DNA of 64,000 bases from contig NZ_JSWG01000001.1 in the NCBI RefSeq assembly GCF_000797465.1, positions 62,001-126,000 on the forward strand. Direction: 5' to 3'. Source of the DNA: Psychroserpens jangbogonensis. Its GTDB lineage: Bacteria > Bacteroidota > Bacteroidia > Flavobacteriales > Flavobacteriaceae. The notes below the pieces were generated by a model. That model made no database searches, was not told where the DNA came from, and worked only from the letters and a program-made list of their open reading frames with translations. Below, one piece after another: positions 35,425 to 44,765 of this stretch (its first letter is position 1; each line of letters begins with the position of its first letter). A program made the position numbers and the translations under genes.

Positions 35425-36495
35425 ATGACTCAAGTTTCAACTCACGAAATCGATATAGTAAAAGCTCAAACCTCTAAGATTCACGATGTAGATTTTGACA
35501 ATCTTACATTTGGTCGTGTGTTTACAGATCATATGTTTTACTGTGACTTTATTGATGGTGAATGGCAACAGCCTAAAATTGAGCCTTATGGTCCAATGAC
35601 TATTGATCCTTCCGCTCGTGTATTTCATTATGGACAAGCAGTCTTTGAAGGAATGAAAGCCTATAAAGATGATGATGGAGATGTATTTTTGTTTAGACCT
35701 GACGAGAACTTTGCTCGTATTAATAAATCAGCAAAACGTTTAGCGATTCCAGAGTTCCCAGAAGCATACTTTTTTGAAGGCCTTACGACGCTATTGAATC
35801 TTGATAAAGCTTGGGTAAAAGGTGGAAAAGGAAATTCATTATATATTAGACCATTTGTTATAGCAACTGATTCTGCAATTGCTGCAGCACCTTCTAAGAA
35901 CTATAGATTCATGATTATTTGCTCTCCAGCAAAAGCATATTATAAAGGCACTGTAAAAGTTCTAATTGCAGAACAATACAGTCGATCAGCTAATGGAGGA
36001 GTTGGATTTGCAAAAGCAGCTGGAAACTATGCCGCACAATTTTACCCAACAAGTCTAGCACAAGCGAAAGGATTTCAGCAAGTGATTTGGACTGATGCTG
36101 ATACACATACTTTTTTAGAGGAAGCAGGAACTATGAATGTGTTTTTTAGAATTGGTGACACCTTAATTACGGCTCCTACTAGTGATCGTATTTTGGATGG
36201 AGTTACTCGTAAAAGTCTAATACAATTATGTGAAGACAACAATATGAAATGTGACGTAAGAGCTATCAAGGTTGATGAAATTGTTGAAGCATCTAAAAAC
36301 GGAACATTAAAAGAAATTTTCGGAGCTGGAACTGCTGCAGTTATAAGTCCGATTTCTGCTTTTGAATATCAAGATACTGTTTATAATCTTCCAGAAATAA
36401 ATGAGAACTCTTATTCTCACATTCTAAAAGAAAAAATGCTAAATATACAGCATAACTTGGCTGAAGATAAAAATGGCTGGAGATACGAAATCTAA
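35425..36495 (+). CDS. ilvE: Branched-chain amino acid aminotransferase
   Basis: 356 residues, fold type IV PLP enzyme that transfers the amino group between glutamate and leucine, isoleucine or valine. The internal-aldimine lysine is K197 in GGVGFAKAAGNYAAQ. EEAGTMNVFFRI and the GAGTAAVISPI phosphate-binding region are present. The length and the N-terminal segment (DFIDGEWQQPKIEPYGPM) fit the eukaryotic-like long BCAT group found in Bacteroidota. It has its own promoter and terminator. Confidence 0.95.
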   Translation: MTQVSTHEIDIVKAQTSKIHDVDFDNLTFGRVFTDHMFYCDFIDGEWQQPKIEPYGPMTIDPSARVFHYGQAVFEGMKAYKDDDGDVFLFRPDENFARINKSAKRLAIPEFPEAYFFEGLTTLLNLDKAWVKGGKGNSLYIRPFVIATDSAIAAAPSKNYRFMIICSPAKAYYKGTVKVLIAEQYSRSANGGVGFAKAAGNYAAQFYPTSLAQAKGFQQVIWTDADTHTFLEEAGTMNVFFRIGDTLITAPTSDRILDGVTRKSLIQLCEDNNMKCDVRAIKVDEIVEASKNGTLKEIFGAGTAAVISPISAFEYQDTVYNLPEINENSYSHILKEKMLNIQHNLAEDKNGWRYEI

Positions 36496-36502
36496 TAAAA
36501 CT

Positions 36503-36531
36503 AAAAAGAAGCCAATTGGCTTCTTTTTTTT
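36503..36531. terminator. Bidirectional terminator after ilvE
   Basis: The 16-base self-complementary stem GAAGCCAATTGGCTTC (36508-36523) is flanked by an A-run and eight T residues. It sits between ilvE and the convergent pyrophosphohydrolase gene. Confidence 0.88.
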
Positions 36532-36916
36532 ATGACTCTAAGATCTCTTGAATTTTCGGTTTGAAATAATTTGGGCCTTTTAATACTTTTCCGTCTTCTC
36601 TATAGATAGGCTCACCATCCTCACCTAGTTTACTCATATTGCTTCGTTGAATCTCATCAAAGACTTCTTCTATCTTATGTTGTAAACCATGCTCAATAAT
36701 AGTTCCGCAAAGGATATATAACATATCTCCTAAGGCATCAGCGATTTCAACTAAATCATCTTCATTTGCCGCTTCAAGATATTCTTCATTTTCTTCACGC
36801 ATTAATTTATAACGCAACATGTTTTTCTCAATTCCTAAACTCGCTTTAGGTGTTTCTCTATGACCAATTTTAAATGCTGAGTGAAAGGCTTTTACGGCTT
36901 CGATTTTGTTTTTCAT
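36530..36916 (-). CDS. MazG-like nucleoside triphosphate pyrophosphohydrolase
   Basis: 128 residues, all-alpha NTP-PPase fold. The magnesium-binding helices show REENEEYLEA (EExxE) and VEIADALGDMLYI (ExxD). The C-terminal region EIQRSNMSKLGEDGEPIYR is typical of the phosphoribosyl-ATP-pyrophosphatase/MazG-like group in this phylum. It should hydrolyse NTPs, possibly non-canonical ones, to NMP and pyrophosphate as house-cleaning. It is convergent with ilvE. Confidence 0.88.
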   Translation of the reverse strand: MKNKIEAVKAFHSAFKIGHRETPKASLGIEKNMLRYKLMREENEEYLEAANEDDLVEIADALGDMLYILCGTIIEHGLQHKIEEVFDEIQRSNMSKLGEDGEPIYREDGKVLKGPNYFKPKIQEILES

Positions 36917-37026
36917 TTGTTGTGTTTTTTATGATTTTAATAAAAAGTCTCCCAATTACGACCCTACTTTATAAAGAATTCACAAACATTAACGTGAATT
37001 TATATGAGTATTGAAATTGTATTATT

Positions 37027-37034
37027 TATTTTTG
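37027..37034 (+). promoter_or_regulatory. Putative -7 box of the small membrane protein gene
   Basis: TATTTTTG at 37027-37034 fits TAnnTTTG. It lies 15 bp before ATG 37050, leaving a very short leader, and downstream of the alternative TTG start at 37011, which argues against that start. Confidence 0.5.
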
Positions 37035-37049
37035 CATAAAAATAGCTAT

Positions 37050-37235
37050 ATGTTCAGTAACGGTCAATTGATTTTTGGAATTTTATTTGCAATAGCATTT
37101 ATTGTGGTCATCTTTTTTGCTTACAGAAAAGATTTTAAGATTCATCAAAAATATTACAGAGGTAGCATTTGGATTTTAATTGCCTTTGTTTCTTTTATTG
37201 CTATGATTGCTACCATCAAGTCTATATTTGTATAA
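37050..37235 (+). CDS. Small two-helix membrane protein
   Basis: 61 residues from ATG 37050 (MFSNGQLIFGILFAIAFIVV). Two membrane helices (about 7-24 and 38-58) are separated by a basic loop FAYRKDFKIHQKYYRGS. An upstream TTG at 37011 would give 74 residues, but the promoter-like TATTTTTG lies after it. I recall short proteins of this type as common in Flavobacteriaceae; the function is unknown. Confidence 0.7.
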   Translation: MFSNGQLIFGILFAIAFIVVIFFAYRKDFKIHQKYYRGSIWILIAFVSFIAMIATIKSIFV

Positions 37236-37326
37236 GTATTCCCTTCCCTTTTATTTCATTTTTGTCTTATTTTTCCTTCTAACATCGCATTTTTTAGTAA
37301 CTTAGTTAGATTCATATCTTAAAAAC

Positions 37327-37401
37327 ATGGTTCGTATCTTAGGTCTTCAAGGAAAAGGAGAATTGATGCGTTATGCATTAGAAAAAAAGTATAATTTTTA
37401 A
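37327..37401 (+). CDS. Possible 24-residue open frame
   Basis: ATG 37327 to TAA 37401 encodes MVRILGLQGKGELMRYALEK plus four residues. It is free of long A/T runs until its end and has mixed charged composition, unlike random AT-rich translation, but it may be the remnant of a larger gene. It lies 39 bp before the DUF5723 gene. Weakly supported. Confidence 0.25.
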   Translation: MVRILGLQGKGELMRYALEKKYNF

Positions 37402-37440
37402 TATATTTAAATTAATTAAAACATTACAACCACTACTATT

Positions 37441-38754
37441 ATGAAAGCATTCAAATCACTACTCTTAGTATTATCAATACTTCTTTTTAGTCAAAGTTAT
37501 TCACAAAGTTACGTTGGTCTGGTAGCAGACAACTATGCAGGAGTTCATGCCGTTGCATTTAATCCATCGAGCATTGTGGGTTCAAACTATAGAGCTGATA
37601 TTAATGTGGCTTCCTTAAGTTCATTTGGTGGAAGTGATTATTTTGGCGTGAGATTTAGTAGTTTATTCAATTCTGGTTTTGATTTTGATGATGATGCCGA
37701 GCGCTTTTTAAGTGAGAATAATAACTTCTTCCTAAATGCTGACGTTCTTGGTCCTTCATTTATGTTTAATATTGATAAGAAAAATAGTATTGGAGTGATT
37801 ACAAGAGCAAGAGCTTTTTTTAATTTAAATGAATTCAACGGAGAATTATTTGAAGCTATTGAAGATGATTTCGAATCGGATACTGACGTTGTTTTTGATT
37901 CTGAAAATTTAAATGGAACAATTCATGGATGGGCGGAAATAGGAATCGCCTATGGTAGAATATTAATGGATAAACCAAATCATGTGATGAAAGGCGGAAT
38001 CACTTTGAAATATTTATTAGGCGCAGGTGCTTTGTTTGCTGAAAGTCCTGGACTAAACGGAACCTATTTAAGAGCAAGTGAAACTTTAGTCACTCAAGGA
38101 AATGTTAATTATAATTTCACTCCAGGCTTCGATGAAGACTTTGATAAAAGTAATCTTACTAGCGGATTTGGAATGGATTTAGGATTTACTTATCAATGGC
38201 ATCCAAATAGAGAAAGTGATAGCATTCCTATGTATAGGGACAAGTACAAATTGAAGGTTGGCGTATCGGTTACTGATATTGGTTCCATAAAATATGAAAA
38301 TGCAGAATTCAATTCCTATGATATGAATGCAGTCGTTGATGCCTCTACCTTTGAAGATCTGGAAGAATTTTTAGATGACAACTATCAAAACACACAATCT
38401 TTTAAAGATGTAACAATCAAGTTACCAACAGCATTACGCGTACTTATAGACTACAGAATTACAAACAAATTTTTAGTCAGCGCAAATACAACTCTTTCTA
38501 TGGTAAAACGAGAGAACGAATTGGCAAACTCAGTAAACAATTCTCTTACCCTTACTCCTCGATTTGAAACCAAATGGTTTAGTTTCTTTACACCTGTTAG
38601 TATTAGGCAATTTGATGATTTTGCAGTTGGTGGTGGATTTAGATTTGGACCTTTAACTGTGGGATCAGGATCTATTTTTACTAATTTGATTTCAGATCGT
38701 TCACGAACTGCAGATGCGTTTGTTGCATTAAAAATTCCTCTTTACAGAAAATAA
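37441..38754 (+). CDS. DUF5723-type outer-membrane beta-barrel protein
   Basis: 437 residues with a Sec signal (about 1-21, ending SYSQ). YVGLVADNYAGVHAVAFNPS at the start, with the NP-S pattern of FadL-like barrels, and long alternating strands to a final FVALKIPLYRK fit DUF5723, a Bacteroidota outer-membrane family of unknown function. It is separated by 135 bp from the following lipoprotein gene and may be its own transcript. Not an enzyme by visible motifs. Confidence 0.8.
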   Translation: MKAFKSLLLVLSILLFSQSYSQSYVGLVADNYAGVHAVAFNPSSIVGSNYRADINVASLSSFGGSDYFGVRFSSLFNSGFDFDDDAERFLSENNNFFLNADVLGPSFMFNIDKKNSIGVITRARAFFNLNEFNGELFEAIEDDFESDTDVVFDSENLNGTIHGWAEIGIAYGRILMDKPNHVMKGGITLKYLLGAGALFAESPGLNGTYLRASETLVTQGNVNYNFTPGFDEDFDKSNLTSGFGMDLGFTYQWHPNRESDSIPMYRDKYKLKVGVSVTDIGSIKYENAEFNSYDMNAVVDASTFEDLEEFLDDNYQNTQSFKDVTIKLPTALRVLIDYRITNKFLVSANTTLSMVKRENELANSVNNSLTLTPRFETKWFSFFTPVSIRQFDDFAVGGGFRFGPLTVGSGSIFTNLISDRSRTADAFVALKIPLYRK

Positions 38755-38889
38755 ATCAATGAATTGTTTAACCATTAGGTAATTGATTTTTTTTATTTAC
38801 TAATTAGAATTCAAATGACCACTTTAATGATTCATACATTTTATACTTTTAATTTATCTTATCTTCGTGCAATAAATTAAAGTTAGTTT

Positions 38890-39528
38890 ATGAGAAAATT
38901 ATTTATACTATTCGGACTAATAGGTTTTTTAGTTCTTGGCTGTGCCAGCCCATATTTGAAAGATTCTTCAAATGTTAGTAAGGTTAAAAAAAGTTATGAT
39001 AACATTTTGGTCGTAGCCAAAGCCAAAGATAAAATAGCAAGAATGAAATTTGAAGAGCAAGTTGTTCAAGATCTTGCTAGCCAAGGTATCAATGCATCTT
39101 CATCTATGTCTATTATAAAATCTGAAAATTTTACTAAAGAAATTTCAGAACAAGATATCGAATCAATAAGACTCAAATTACTGAAGGATGGATACACTGG
39201 TGTAATTATTACTAATTTAATTAATAGCGCTCAATATACAGATGTCATTTCCGGAAATTCTGGGACAGCAATGTTGCCTGTTAGATATGGTCGGTTTGGA
39301 AGATATTATGGCGCCTATCCAGTATCTTATTGGGAACCTGATCAAGTTGTAACTGGAATAGAATATACTTTAGAGAGTTGCCTTTACGATATTTCAGTAG
39401 ATCAAAAAGACAACTTGCAATGGATTGGAAGATTTCAAGTTAAAGACCCTTCTTCATTAGTTAAATCAATTGAAAAATACTCAAAAGAACTGACCAACGC
39501 TTTAATAACAGAGAGCATCTCTCTATAA
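38890..39528 (+). CDS. DUF4136-like lipoprotein (paralogue of the gene at 60062)
   Basis: 212 residues. The SPII signal ends VLGC (lipidated Cys 18). The mature part starts with a strand SYDNILVVAKAKDKIARMKF, then a helix EEQVVQDLASQGINASSS and GYTGVIITNLIN, the layout seen in the lipoprotein at 60062 (KEKNVLVIARTSNNQARIAF). The fold resembles DUF4136 or Rossmann-like lipoproteins. A Tyr/Gly-rich loop (GRFGRYYGAYPVSYW) occurs in the middle. It may open the outer-membrane gene block that runs to 45890. Confidence 0.68.
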   Translation: MRKLFILFGLIGFLVLGCASPYLKDSSNVSKVKKSYDNILVVAKAKDKIARMKFEEQVVQDLASQGINASSSMSIIKSENFTKEISEQDIESIRLKLLKDGYTGVIITNLINSAQYTDVISGNSGTAMLPVRYGRFGRYYGAYPVSYWEPDQVVTGIEYTLESCLYDISVDQKDNLQWIGRFQVKDPSSLVKSIEKYSKELTNALITESISL

Positions 39529-39666
39529 GCAAAAGCCCAAAATGTTACTAGGTACTAACACCAAAAAACGTAACAACGACATTACAAAATAATTGAAATC
39601 TAGAATCCATTAAAGTCTTATTATATTTACAAAAACATTATTGACTAATCCAAAAAAAAATGAATT

Positions 39667-40293
39667 ATGAAAAATAAAATATTATTAGTAGGAATCATTG
39701 TTTGTGCTCTAACATTGACCTCTTTTACAACAAATGAGACTAATCTGCAACAAGCTAATACAACAGAAACTAGTAGTGAAACTCAAGATTTACAACCTGA
39801 CACAAAGGAACCAATTACATTGCCTGTTGGAACCATTTTCTTTTTAAAGTCTTCTACAGTTATCAGTTCTAAAAATTTTAAAGCAGGCGATCACTTTTTT
39901 GTAGAGTTAGAAAAAGATGTAACCAAAAAAGGAAAAGTACTTATCCCTAAAGGGACTATTGTTCAAATGGAAGTGCTAGTGTCTGAAAACAAAAAACGAA
40001 GATCGAGTACATTTGCCCTAACTGTAGGAGGTTTTATTATTGACAATTATCTTCAACAAGTTAAAACAGAAACTAAAGTAATTACCACAGAAGATATGGC
40101 AGGTGGAACGGTTAAAAAAGCAGCAATCGGTGCAGGTATAGGCGCTGCTTTTGATGGCGGAACTGGTGCTGGACGTGGAGCTGCCATTGGTGGTGCCATG
40201 GGTTTACTTAAGCCTGGACAGAAGATTCAATTCCCAGCAGGAACTAAAGCTACATTTCAATTAGAACTCCCTTTAAAACTAGATTGGTTATAA
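39667..40293 (+). CDS. Secreted protein with glycine-zipper segment
   Basis: 208 residues with a signal peptide (about 1-22). A beta-rich domain (LPVGTIFFLKSSTVISSKNF and DHFFVELEKDV, then VLIPKGTIVQMEVLVSEN) reads like a small SH3- or SAF-type barrel. A Gly-rich segment (AAIGAGIGAAFDGGTGAGRG, about 155-174) may insert in or line a membrane. No known family was recognised. Its end overlaps the start of the next barrel gene by 10 bp, which suggests coupled translation. Confidence 0.6.
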   Translation: MKNKILLVGIIVCALTLTSFTTNETNLQQANTTETSSETQDLQPDTKEPITLPVGTIFFLKSSTVISSKNFKAGDHFFVELEKDVTKKGKVLIPKGTIVQMEVLVSENKKRRSSTFALTVGGFIIDNYLQQVKTETKVITTEDMAGGTVKKAAIGAGIGAAFDGGTGAGRGAAIGGAMGLLKPGQKIQFPAGTKATFQLELPLKLDWL

Positions 40294-40994
40294 AAAATTT
40301 AATATTTATAGCACTTTTATTTTCAGGATTGAATTCTCAATCCCAAGTATTGCTATCGGTAATATTTGGTGATAAGCTAAATTCTGAAGGGCTAGAATTT
40401 GGACTAGAAGGCGGTGTTAACTGGTCTAATATTGGAACCTTGGAAGCTGATAAACACTTATCATCTTTCAATCTAGGATTCTATTTTGATATTCGCTTGA
40501 AAAATCAATGGAATTTATACACAGGTGTCTTAGTTAAATCAAAACTTGGAGCTGATGAATTAAGCACTCAAGATTTAAATTTATTAGGAATAGAATTACA
40601 AGAAGAAGACGGAACTTATAGCCAGAAGATTAATTATTTTATCGTTCCCATCCTATTAAAATATAATTTTAAGAATAGAATGTATTTTGAAGCTGGACCT
40701 CAATTAGGATTAATGCACAAGGCTTGGGTGGAGTTTAATTCAGATGAAGATGATAGGAATATCCGAATTAAAGACACTAACAAAGATCAGATTAATAGGA
40801 TTGATGCTGGAGTTTCAATAGGCACAGGATATAAAATAATTGCAGATACAGGAATGACCCTTGGGATAAGGTATTATCACGGACTAACTAATGTTTATAA
40901 AGGAATTTCAGGATCAAATAATAGTTCTTTTTTTTTAAAAGTAAATATCCCAATTGGAGCTGCTAAAGCAAAAGATAACGATTCTAACGAGTAA
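40284..40994 (+). CDS. Outer-membrane beta-barrel, PorT-like
   Basis: 236 residues. The start codon is TTG at 40284, inside the end of the previous gene; no ATG exists before the signal peptide (VIKNLIFIALLFSGLNSQSQ), so a non-ATG start is needed. The mature protein alternates amphipathic strands (EFGLEGGVNWSNIGTLE, NQWNLYTGVLVKSKLG, MYFEAGPQLGLMHKAW), as in small outer_membrane_beta-barrel_2 proteins. Function unknown; part of the envelope block. Confidence 0.7.
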   Translation: MVIKNLIFIALLFSGLNSQSQVLLSVIFGDKLNSEGLEFGLEGGVNWSNIGTLEADKHLSSFNLGFYFDIRLKNQWNLYTGVLVKSKLGADELSTQDLNLLGIELQEEDGTYSQKINYFIVPILLKYNFKNRMYFEAGPQLGLMHKAWVEFNSDEDDRNIRIKDTNKDQINRIDAGVSIGTGYKIIADTGMTLGIRYYHGLTNVYKGISGSNNSSFFLKVNIPIGAAKAKDNDSNE

Positions 40995-41008
40995 TTATTC
41001 AAGCCAAA

Positions 41009-42043
41009 ATGATAAGATCTACCATACTCATCCTAATTACAGCATTCCTTTTCATTCAAAAGGCAAATGCTCAATATCCAACTACCAAAATCAAAGATAA
41101 ACATCAAGCTTATACAGACAGCCTTAAACAAGTAACCTACGATAATATTTTTCCTGTTTGGGGTCAAAAAGCCTACCAAAAGGGATTTGATATTCCATAT
41201 CCAACTGGAGTGATGGTCAATTATGTATATGTAAAGCAAGGTCTTATAATCGATAATATGCGATTAGGTCTCCAAACTGACAATTTGGATCTTCCACTTA
41301 CTAGTGTTAATTTCATTGAGTTTGGCGATAATTACACCACAGCAAACACAGTGATGATAAGACCAGATATATGGATATTACCGTTTCTAAATGTATATGG
41401 CTTATTTGGGAAAGGAAATTCTAAAACAGAAGTTAACCTTAAGTTTCCTATAGAACTAAAATCTATAGTTGAACAAGAGGTAAGAACTACTGGAATTGGC
41501 CTTACAGCTGCAGGAGGTTTAGGACCAGTTTGGTTAGCTCTTGACGCTAACATCACCTGGAATAAACCTGAGTTATTAGATGATCCTGTAGAGGTTAAAA
41601 CATTTGGAATTAGGTTTGGTCATAATTTCGTTAACAAATCAAAACCATACAGAAACTTTGGGTTTTGGGTTGGTGCAATGAGTATCTCTTTAGGCTCAAA
41701 TACCGTAGGAGAATTAAAGCTTAATGAAGCACTTCCGCCAGAAACATGGGAACGCGCAGATCAAATAGTAGCTGCATATGATAACTGGTATGATAATACT
41801 GCTACAATACCACAAAAAGTAATTGCAGATCAAACATTAGGGCCACTCGTTCAAGCTATTGGAGAAGCAGATGGAGAAGCAGTAATACGTTATGGTTTGG
41901 ATAAGAGTACAAAACAAAAATGGAATGGCATTATAGGCGCACAATACCAACACAATAAAAACTGGATGTTTAGAACCGAAGCAGGTGTTATTGGAGATAG
42001 AAAGATGTTTCTACTGTCTTTAAATTATAGATTTTTGTTATAA
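41009..42043 (+). CDS. Outer-membrane barrel protein, DUF6588-like
   Basis: 344 residues with a signal peptide ending KANAQ (about 1-21). Strand-rich segments (MIRPDIWILPFLNVYGLFG, TTGIGLTAAGGLGPVWLALD, FGIRFGHNFVNKS) end in MFLLSLNYRFLL, a barrel-type C terminus with a terminal hydrophobic residue. The pattern resembles DUF6588-like barrels, but the assignment is tentative. Its last base is the first base of the DUF2141 gene's ATG, so the two are translationally coupled. Confidence 0.65.
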   Translation: MIRSTILILITAFLFIQKANAQYPTTKIKDKHQAYTDSLKQVTYDNIFPVWGQKAYQKGFDIPYPTGVMVNYVYVKQGLIIDNMRLGLQTDNLDLPLTSVNFIEFGDNYTTANTVMIRPDIWILPFLNVYGLFGKGNSKTEVNLKFPIELKSIVEQEVRTTGIGLTAAGGLGPVWLALDANITWNKPELLDDPVEVKTFGIRFGHNFVNKSKPYRNFGFWVGAMSISLGSNTVGELKLNEALPPETWERADQIVAAYDNWYDNTATIPQKVIADQTLGPLVQAIGEADGEAVIRYGLDKSTKQKWNGIIGAQYQHNKNWMFRTEAGVIGDRKMFLLSLNYRFLL

Positions 42044-42501
42044 TGAAATTAATAACAAGTGTTGTTATCTCGATTCTTATTACTATAACTAGTATAGTTA
42101 TTGATGAACATAAAAATAAGACCACTGCAACCAAAAATAACATAAAAATTGTGTTAGATGGAGTACGTTCAACTGAAGGTAAAATAGTTGTAGCAGTTTT
42201 CAAGGATCAAGAGGATTTCAAATCAAGAAAACCTGTAAAAAGAATTGAATTTAATAAAATTAATTTAGACGAAAATCAAATTGTCATGAGTTTAGAAACA
42301 GGAATATATGGTATTTCTGTTTTTGATGATGAGAATGATAACAATAAGATGGACTATAATTTTTTAGGTATACCTAAAGAAGGGTTTGGCTTTTCTAATT
42401 ATTATCATACAGGTTTATCAAAACCACATTTTGATGATTTTAAATTCGAAATTATCGATACATCAGAAAAGTTGATTAACATTACATTACGCTATATGTA
42501 A
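42043..42501 (+). CDS. DUF2141 secreted protein
   Basis: 152 residues with an N-terminal hydrophobic signal (ITSVVISILITITSIV). The domain matches DUF2141: IKIVLDGVRSTEGKIVVAVF at the start, then GIYGISVFDDENDNNKMDYN and FLGIPKEGFGFSNYY. The Asp/Asn-rich loop resembles a calcium-binding site. DUF2141 proteins are exported and often encoded beside TonB receptors or barrels; their role is unknown. It overlaps the preceding barrel gene by one base. Confidence 0.85.
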   Translation: MKLITSVVISILITITSIVIDEHKNKTTATKNNIKIVLDGVRSTEGKIVVAVFKDQEDFKSRKPVKRIEFNKINLDENQIVMSLETGIYGISVFDDENDNNKMDYNFLGIPKEGFGFSNYYHTGLSKPHFDDFKFEIIDTSEKLINITLRYM

Positions 42502-42568
42502 TTTATGATTTTAATAAAAGTGTTAGCGTTAATGTTTTTATTGAATGTTTTATTTTAAAAAAACCAAT

Positions 42569-43138
42569 ATGAGATTACGTGTTTTTAAATGTATCCTGGT
42601 GCTATTACTTTTTTCTTCTGCTATTACTTACAGTCAAGAAACCAAAGGTGAAAAAGAAGAAACAAACCAAGAATCTGAAAAATTCAAGCGCCATTCTATA
42701 GGTTTTTTTCTAAGTCATAGCCATATAAATCAAAGTAGAATAGATGGCGAAAAAAGTTGGGTTTCTGCACCATCACTTGCGCTTAATTACAATTATCTAT
42801 TTAACGAAAAATGGGGATTAGGTTGGCATAATGATCTCATCATTGAAAAATTTATTGTTGAAGACACAAGAGAAAACAAAACAGAATTAGAACGAAGCTA
42901 CCCTTTTTCAACTATGCTTGTTGGTTTCTATAAGCCAAGCGAAAGTTGGAGTTTAGCTCTGGGTGGAGGAGCCGAATATGAAGAAAATGAAACCTTTGGG
43001 CTTATTAGAATTGGTACAGAATATGGAATCCCAATTCCTGATTTGGAATTAGAAGTCCTATTTTCATTTAATTATGATATTCTTATTGACGCTTATGATA
43101 GTATAAACTTTGGTATTGGAATTGCTAAATCATTTTAA
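42569..43138 (+). CDS. Small outer-membrane beta-barrel protein
   Basis: 189 residues from ATG 42569 (MRLRVFKCILVLLLFSSAIT), chosen because it begins the signal peptide; an earlier ATG at 42545 is less likely. The mature part has about eight strands (HSIGFFLSHSHINQSRI, SLALNYNYLFNEKWGLGWHN, SWSLALGGGAEYEE) and ends INFGIGIAKSF with the terminal Phe favoured by the BAM machinery. Function unknown. Confidence 0.7.
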   Translation: MRLRVFKCILVLLLFSSAITYSQETKGEKEETNQESEKFKRHSIGFFLSHSHINQSRIDGEKSWVSAPSLALNYNYLFNEKWGLGWHNDLIIEKFIVEDTRENKTELERSYPFSTMLVGFYKPSESWSLALGGGAEYEENETFGLIRIGTEYGIPIPDLELEVLFSFNYDILIDAYDSINFGIGIAKSF

Positions 43139-43174
43139 ATAATTACTAATAAAACTAAATACAATAGTTAGATT

Positions 43175-43933
43175 ATGAATAGAATTATCAATTTAATATG
43201 GATTTGTCTCATTGCTTTTACAGCAAACGCACAAGACACAAAACCAGTAGACACAGATGAACTAGATAAAGGCTGGGAATTTGATTTAGCACCATACGTT
43301 TGGGTGGCTGACCTTTCAGCTGATATATCTTTCCTTGACCAATCAACAGCAATTGAGGCCCAATTTAAAGATGTTCTCAATAATCTTAAAATGGGGTTTT
43401 TAATGCATGCCGAAGCAAGACATGATAATTGGTTTATTGCTGGTGATATTGTGTATTTAGCAGTAGAAAAAAATGGAGATGTCGATGTTGTATCTATTAG
43501 TACCAATACCACTTTGAGTATTAAGCAAACAGTTGCCGAAATAATAGGTGGCTATACGTTTGTAGAATCAGAGGAATGGCTTTTCGTTGACGGTTTTGCA
43601 GGTCTTAGATATTTTGGTATACAAACAGAAATAGAAGCTGGAAGTCAAGAGCTTTTAGATGAAACAATAAATACTACAGATCCAATAATTGGACTTCGCT
43701 TACGAACAGTGTCCGATAAATGGCAAAGTAGTTTAAGAGCAGATATTGGAGGATTTGGTATTGGTTCTGAGTTTAGTTGGAAAACGAACTTATTACTAGG
43801 CTATAAGTTCTCTGAGTTATTTTCCCTTCATGGTGGCTTTCAAGCTTATGGTATCGACTATGAAAAAGATGACTTTGGTTTACAAATGACCAGTGCAGGA
43901 TTCTTACTTGGTGCAAACTTTAATTTAAAATAA
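43175..43933 (+). CDS. Outer-membrane beta-barrel protein
   Basis: 252 residues with a signal peptide ending FTANAQ. The strand GWEFDLAPYVWVADLSADIS opens a barrel with periodic aromatic residues (EWLFVDGFAGLRYFGIQTEI, TNLLLGYKFSELFSLHGGF) and a C-terminal SAGFLLGANFNLK. It looks like an 8-10 strand barrel, similar in start to porin-like proteins of bacterial outer membranes, without enzyme motifs. 10 bp before the next gene. Confidence 0.7.
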   Translation: MNRIINLIWICLIAFTANAQDTKPVDTDELDKGWEFDLAPYVWVADLSADISFLDQSTAIEAQFKDVLNNLKMGFLMHAEARHDNWFIAGDIVYLAVEKNGDVDVVSISTNTTLSIKQTVAEIIGGYTFVESEEWLFVDGFAGLRYFGIQTEIEAGSQELLDETINTTDPIIGLRLRTVSDKWQSSLRADIGGFGIGSEFSWKTNLLLGYKFSELFSLHGGFQAYGIDYEKDDFGLQMTSAGFLLGANFNLK

Positions 43934-43943
43934 AATAAATCTT

Positions 43944-44765
43944 ATGAACATTATAAAAAAAATTAAATTATTAGCAATAGCATTATTCCTTTCTAGTGGT
44001 GCTCTTTTTGCTCAAACAGAAGAAACTCAAGAAACAACCGGTTCTGCAGAAGACCTAGCTAAACAATTAGCAAATCCTGTTGCCTCACTGATTAGTTTAC
44101 CGTTTCAAAATAATTTTGATTTTGGAGTTGGACCTTTAGATGGTTTTAGATACAACTTAAACATACAACCTGTTATTCCAATATCACTTAATGAAAATTG
44201 GAATATGATTAGTAGAACCATCATACCACTTATATCACAAAATGATGTGACTGGAAAAGGAAACAATGAAACTGGACTTGGTGACATTGCACAAAGTATA
44301 TTCTTTTCACCTAAGGCAGTCAAAAACGGAATGGTCTGGGGAATCGGACCAGTATTGCTTTTACCAACAGCGACGAACGATTATTTAGGAGCAGATAAGT
44401 TTGGTGTTGGTCCCAATGCTGTGGTTTTAAAATTAAATGGACAATGGACGTATGGCGCCTTAGCAAACCATGTTTGGTCTGTAGCCGGAAGTGGTAGCAA
44501 CGATATCAATGCAACGTTTTTTCAGCCATTTATGACGTACGCAACCAAAACTGGTTCTTCTTTTACCCTAGCCTCTGAGAATACACAAAGCTGGGATAAT
44601 AGTATATTTGGAGGATTTGTTGGAGCTTACTATGCCAAAGTAACAAAATTTGGGAGTCAAATGGTACAACTTGGAGGAGGACCTAAAGTATTTTATGGGA
44701 ACAATCCATTCAATCCAGATTGGGGATTACGATTGAACGTCATTTTATTATTTCCAAAAAAATAA
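43944..44765 (+). CDS. Outer-membrane transporter-like protein (MetA-pathway family)
   Basis: 273 residues with a signal peptide ending ALFAQ. The segments DFGVGPLDGFRYNLNIQPVI, RTIIPLISQNDV and GDIAQSIFFSPKAV match the neuromedin-U / MetA-pathway 'transporter' barrel family (PF13557-like), thought to bind or pass small hydrophobic compounds. The end PDWGLRLNVILLFPKK is barrel-like. Its TAA stop is in the same frame as the downstream BamA-like gene, whose signal peptide reads on directly after it. Confidence 0.78.
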   Translation: MNIIKKIKLLAIALFLSSGALFAQTEETQETTGSAEDLAKQLANPVASLISLPFQNNFDFGVGPLDGFRYNLNIQPVIPISLNENWNMISRTIIPLISQNDVTGKGNNETGLGDIAQSIFFSPKAVKNGMVWGIGPVLLLPTATNDYLGADKFGVGPNAVVLKLNGQWTYGALANHVWSVAGSGSNDINATFFQPFMTYATKTGSSFTLASENTQSWDNSIFGGFVGAYYAKVTKFGSQMVQLGGGPKVFYGNNPFNPDWGLRLNVILLFPKK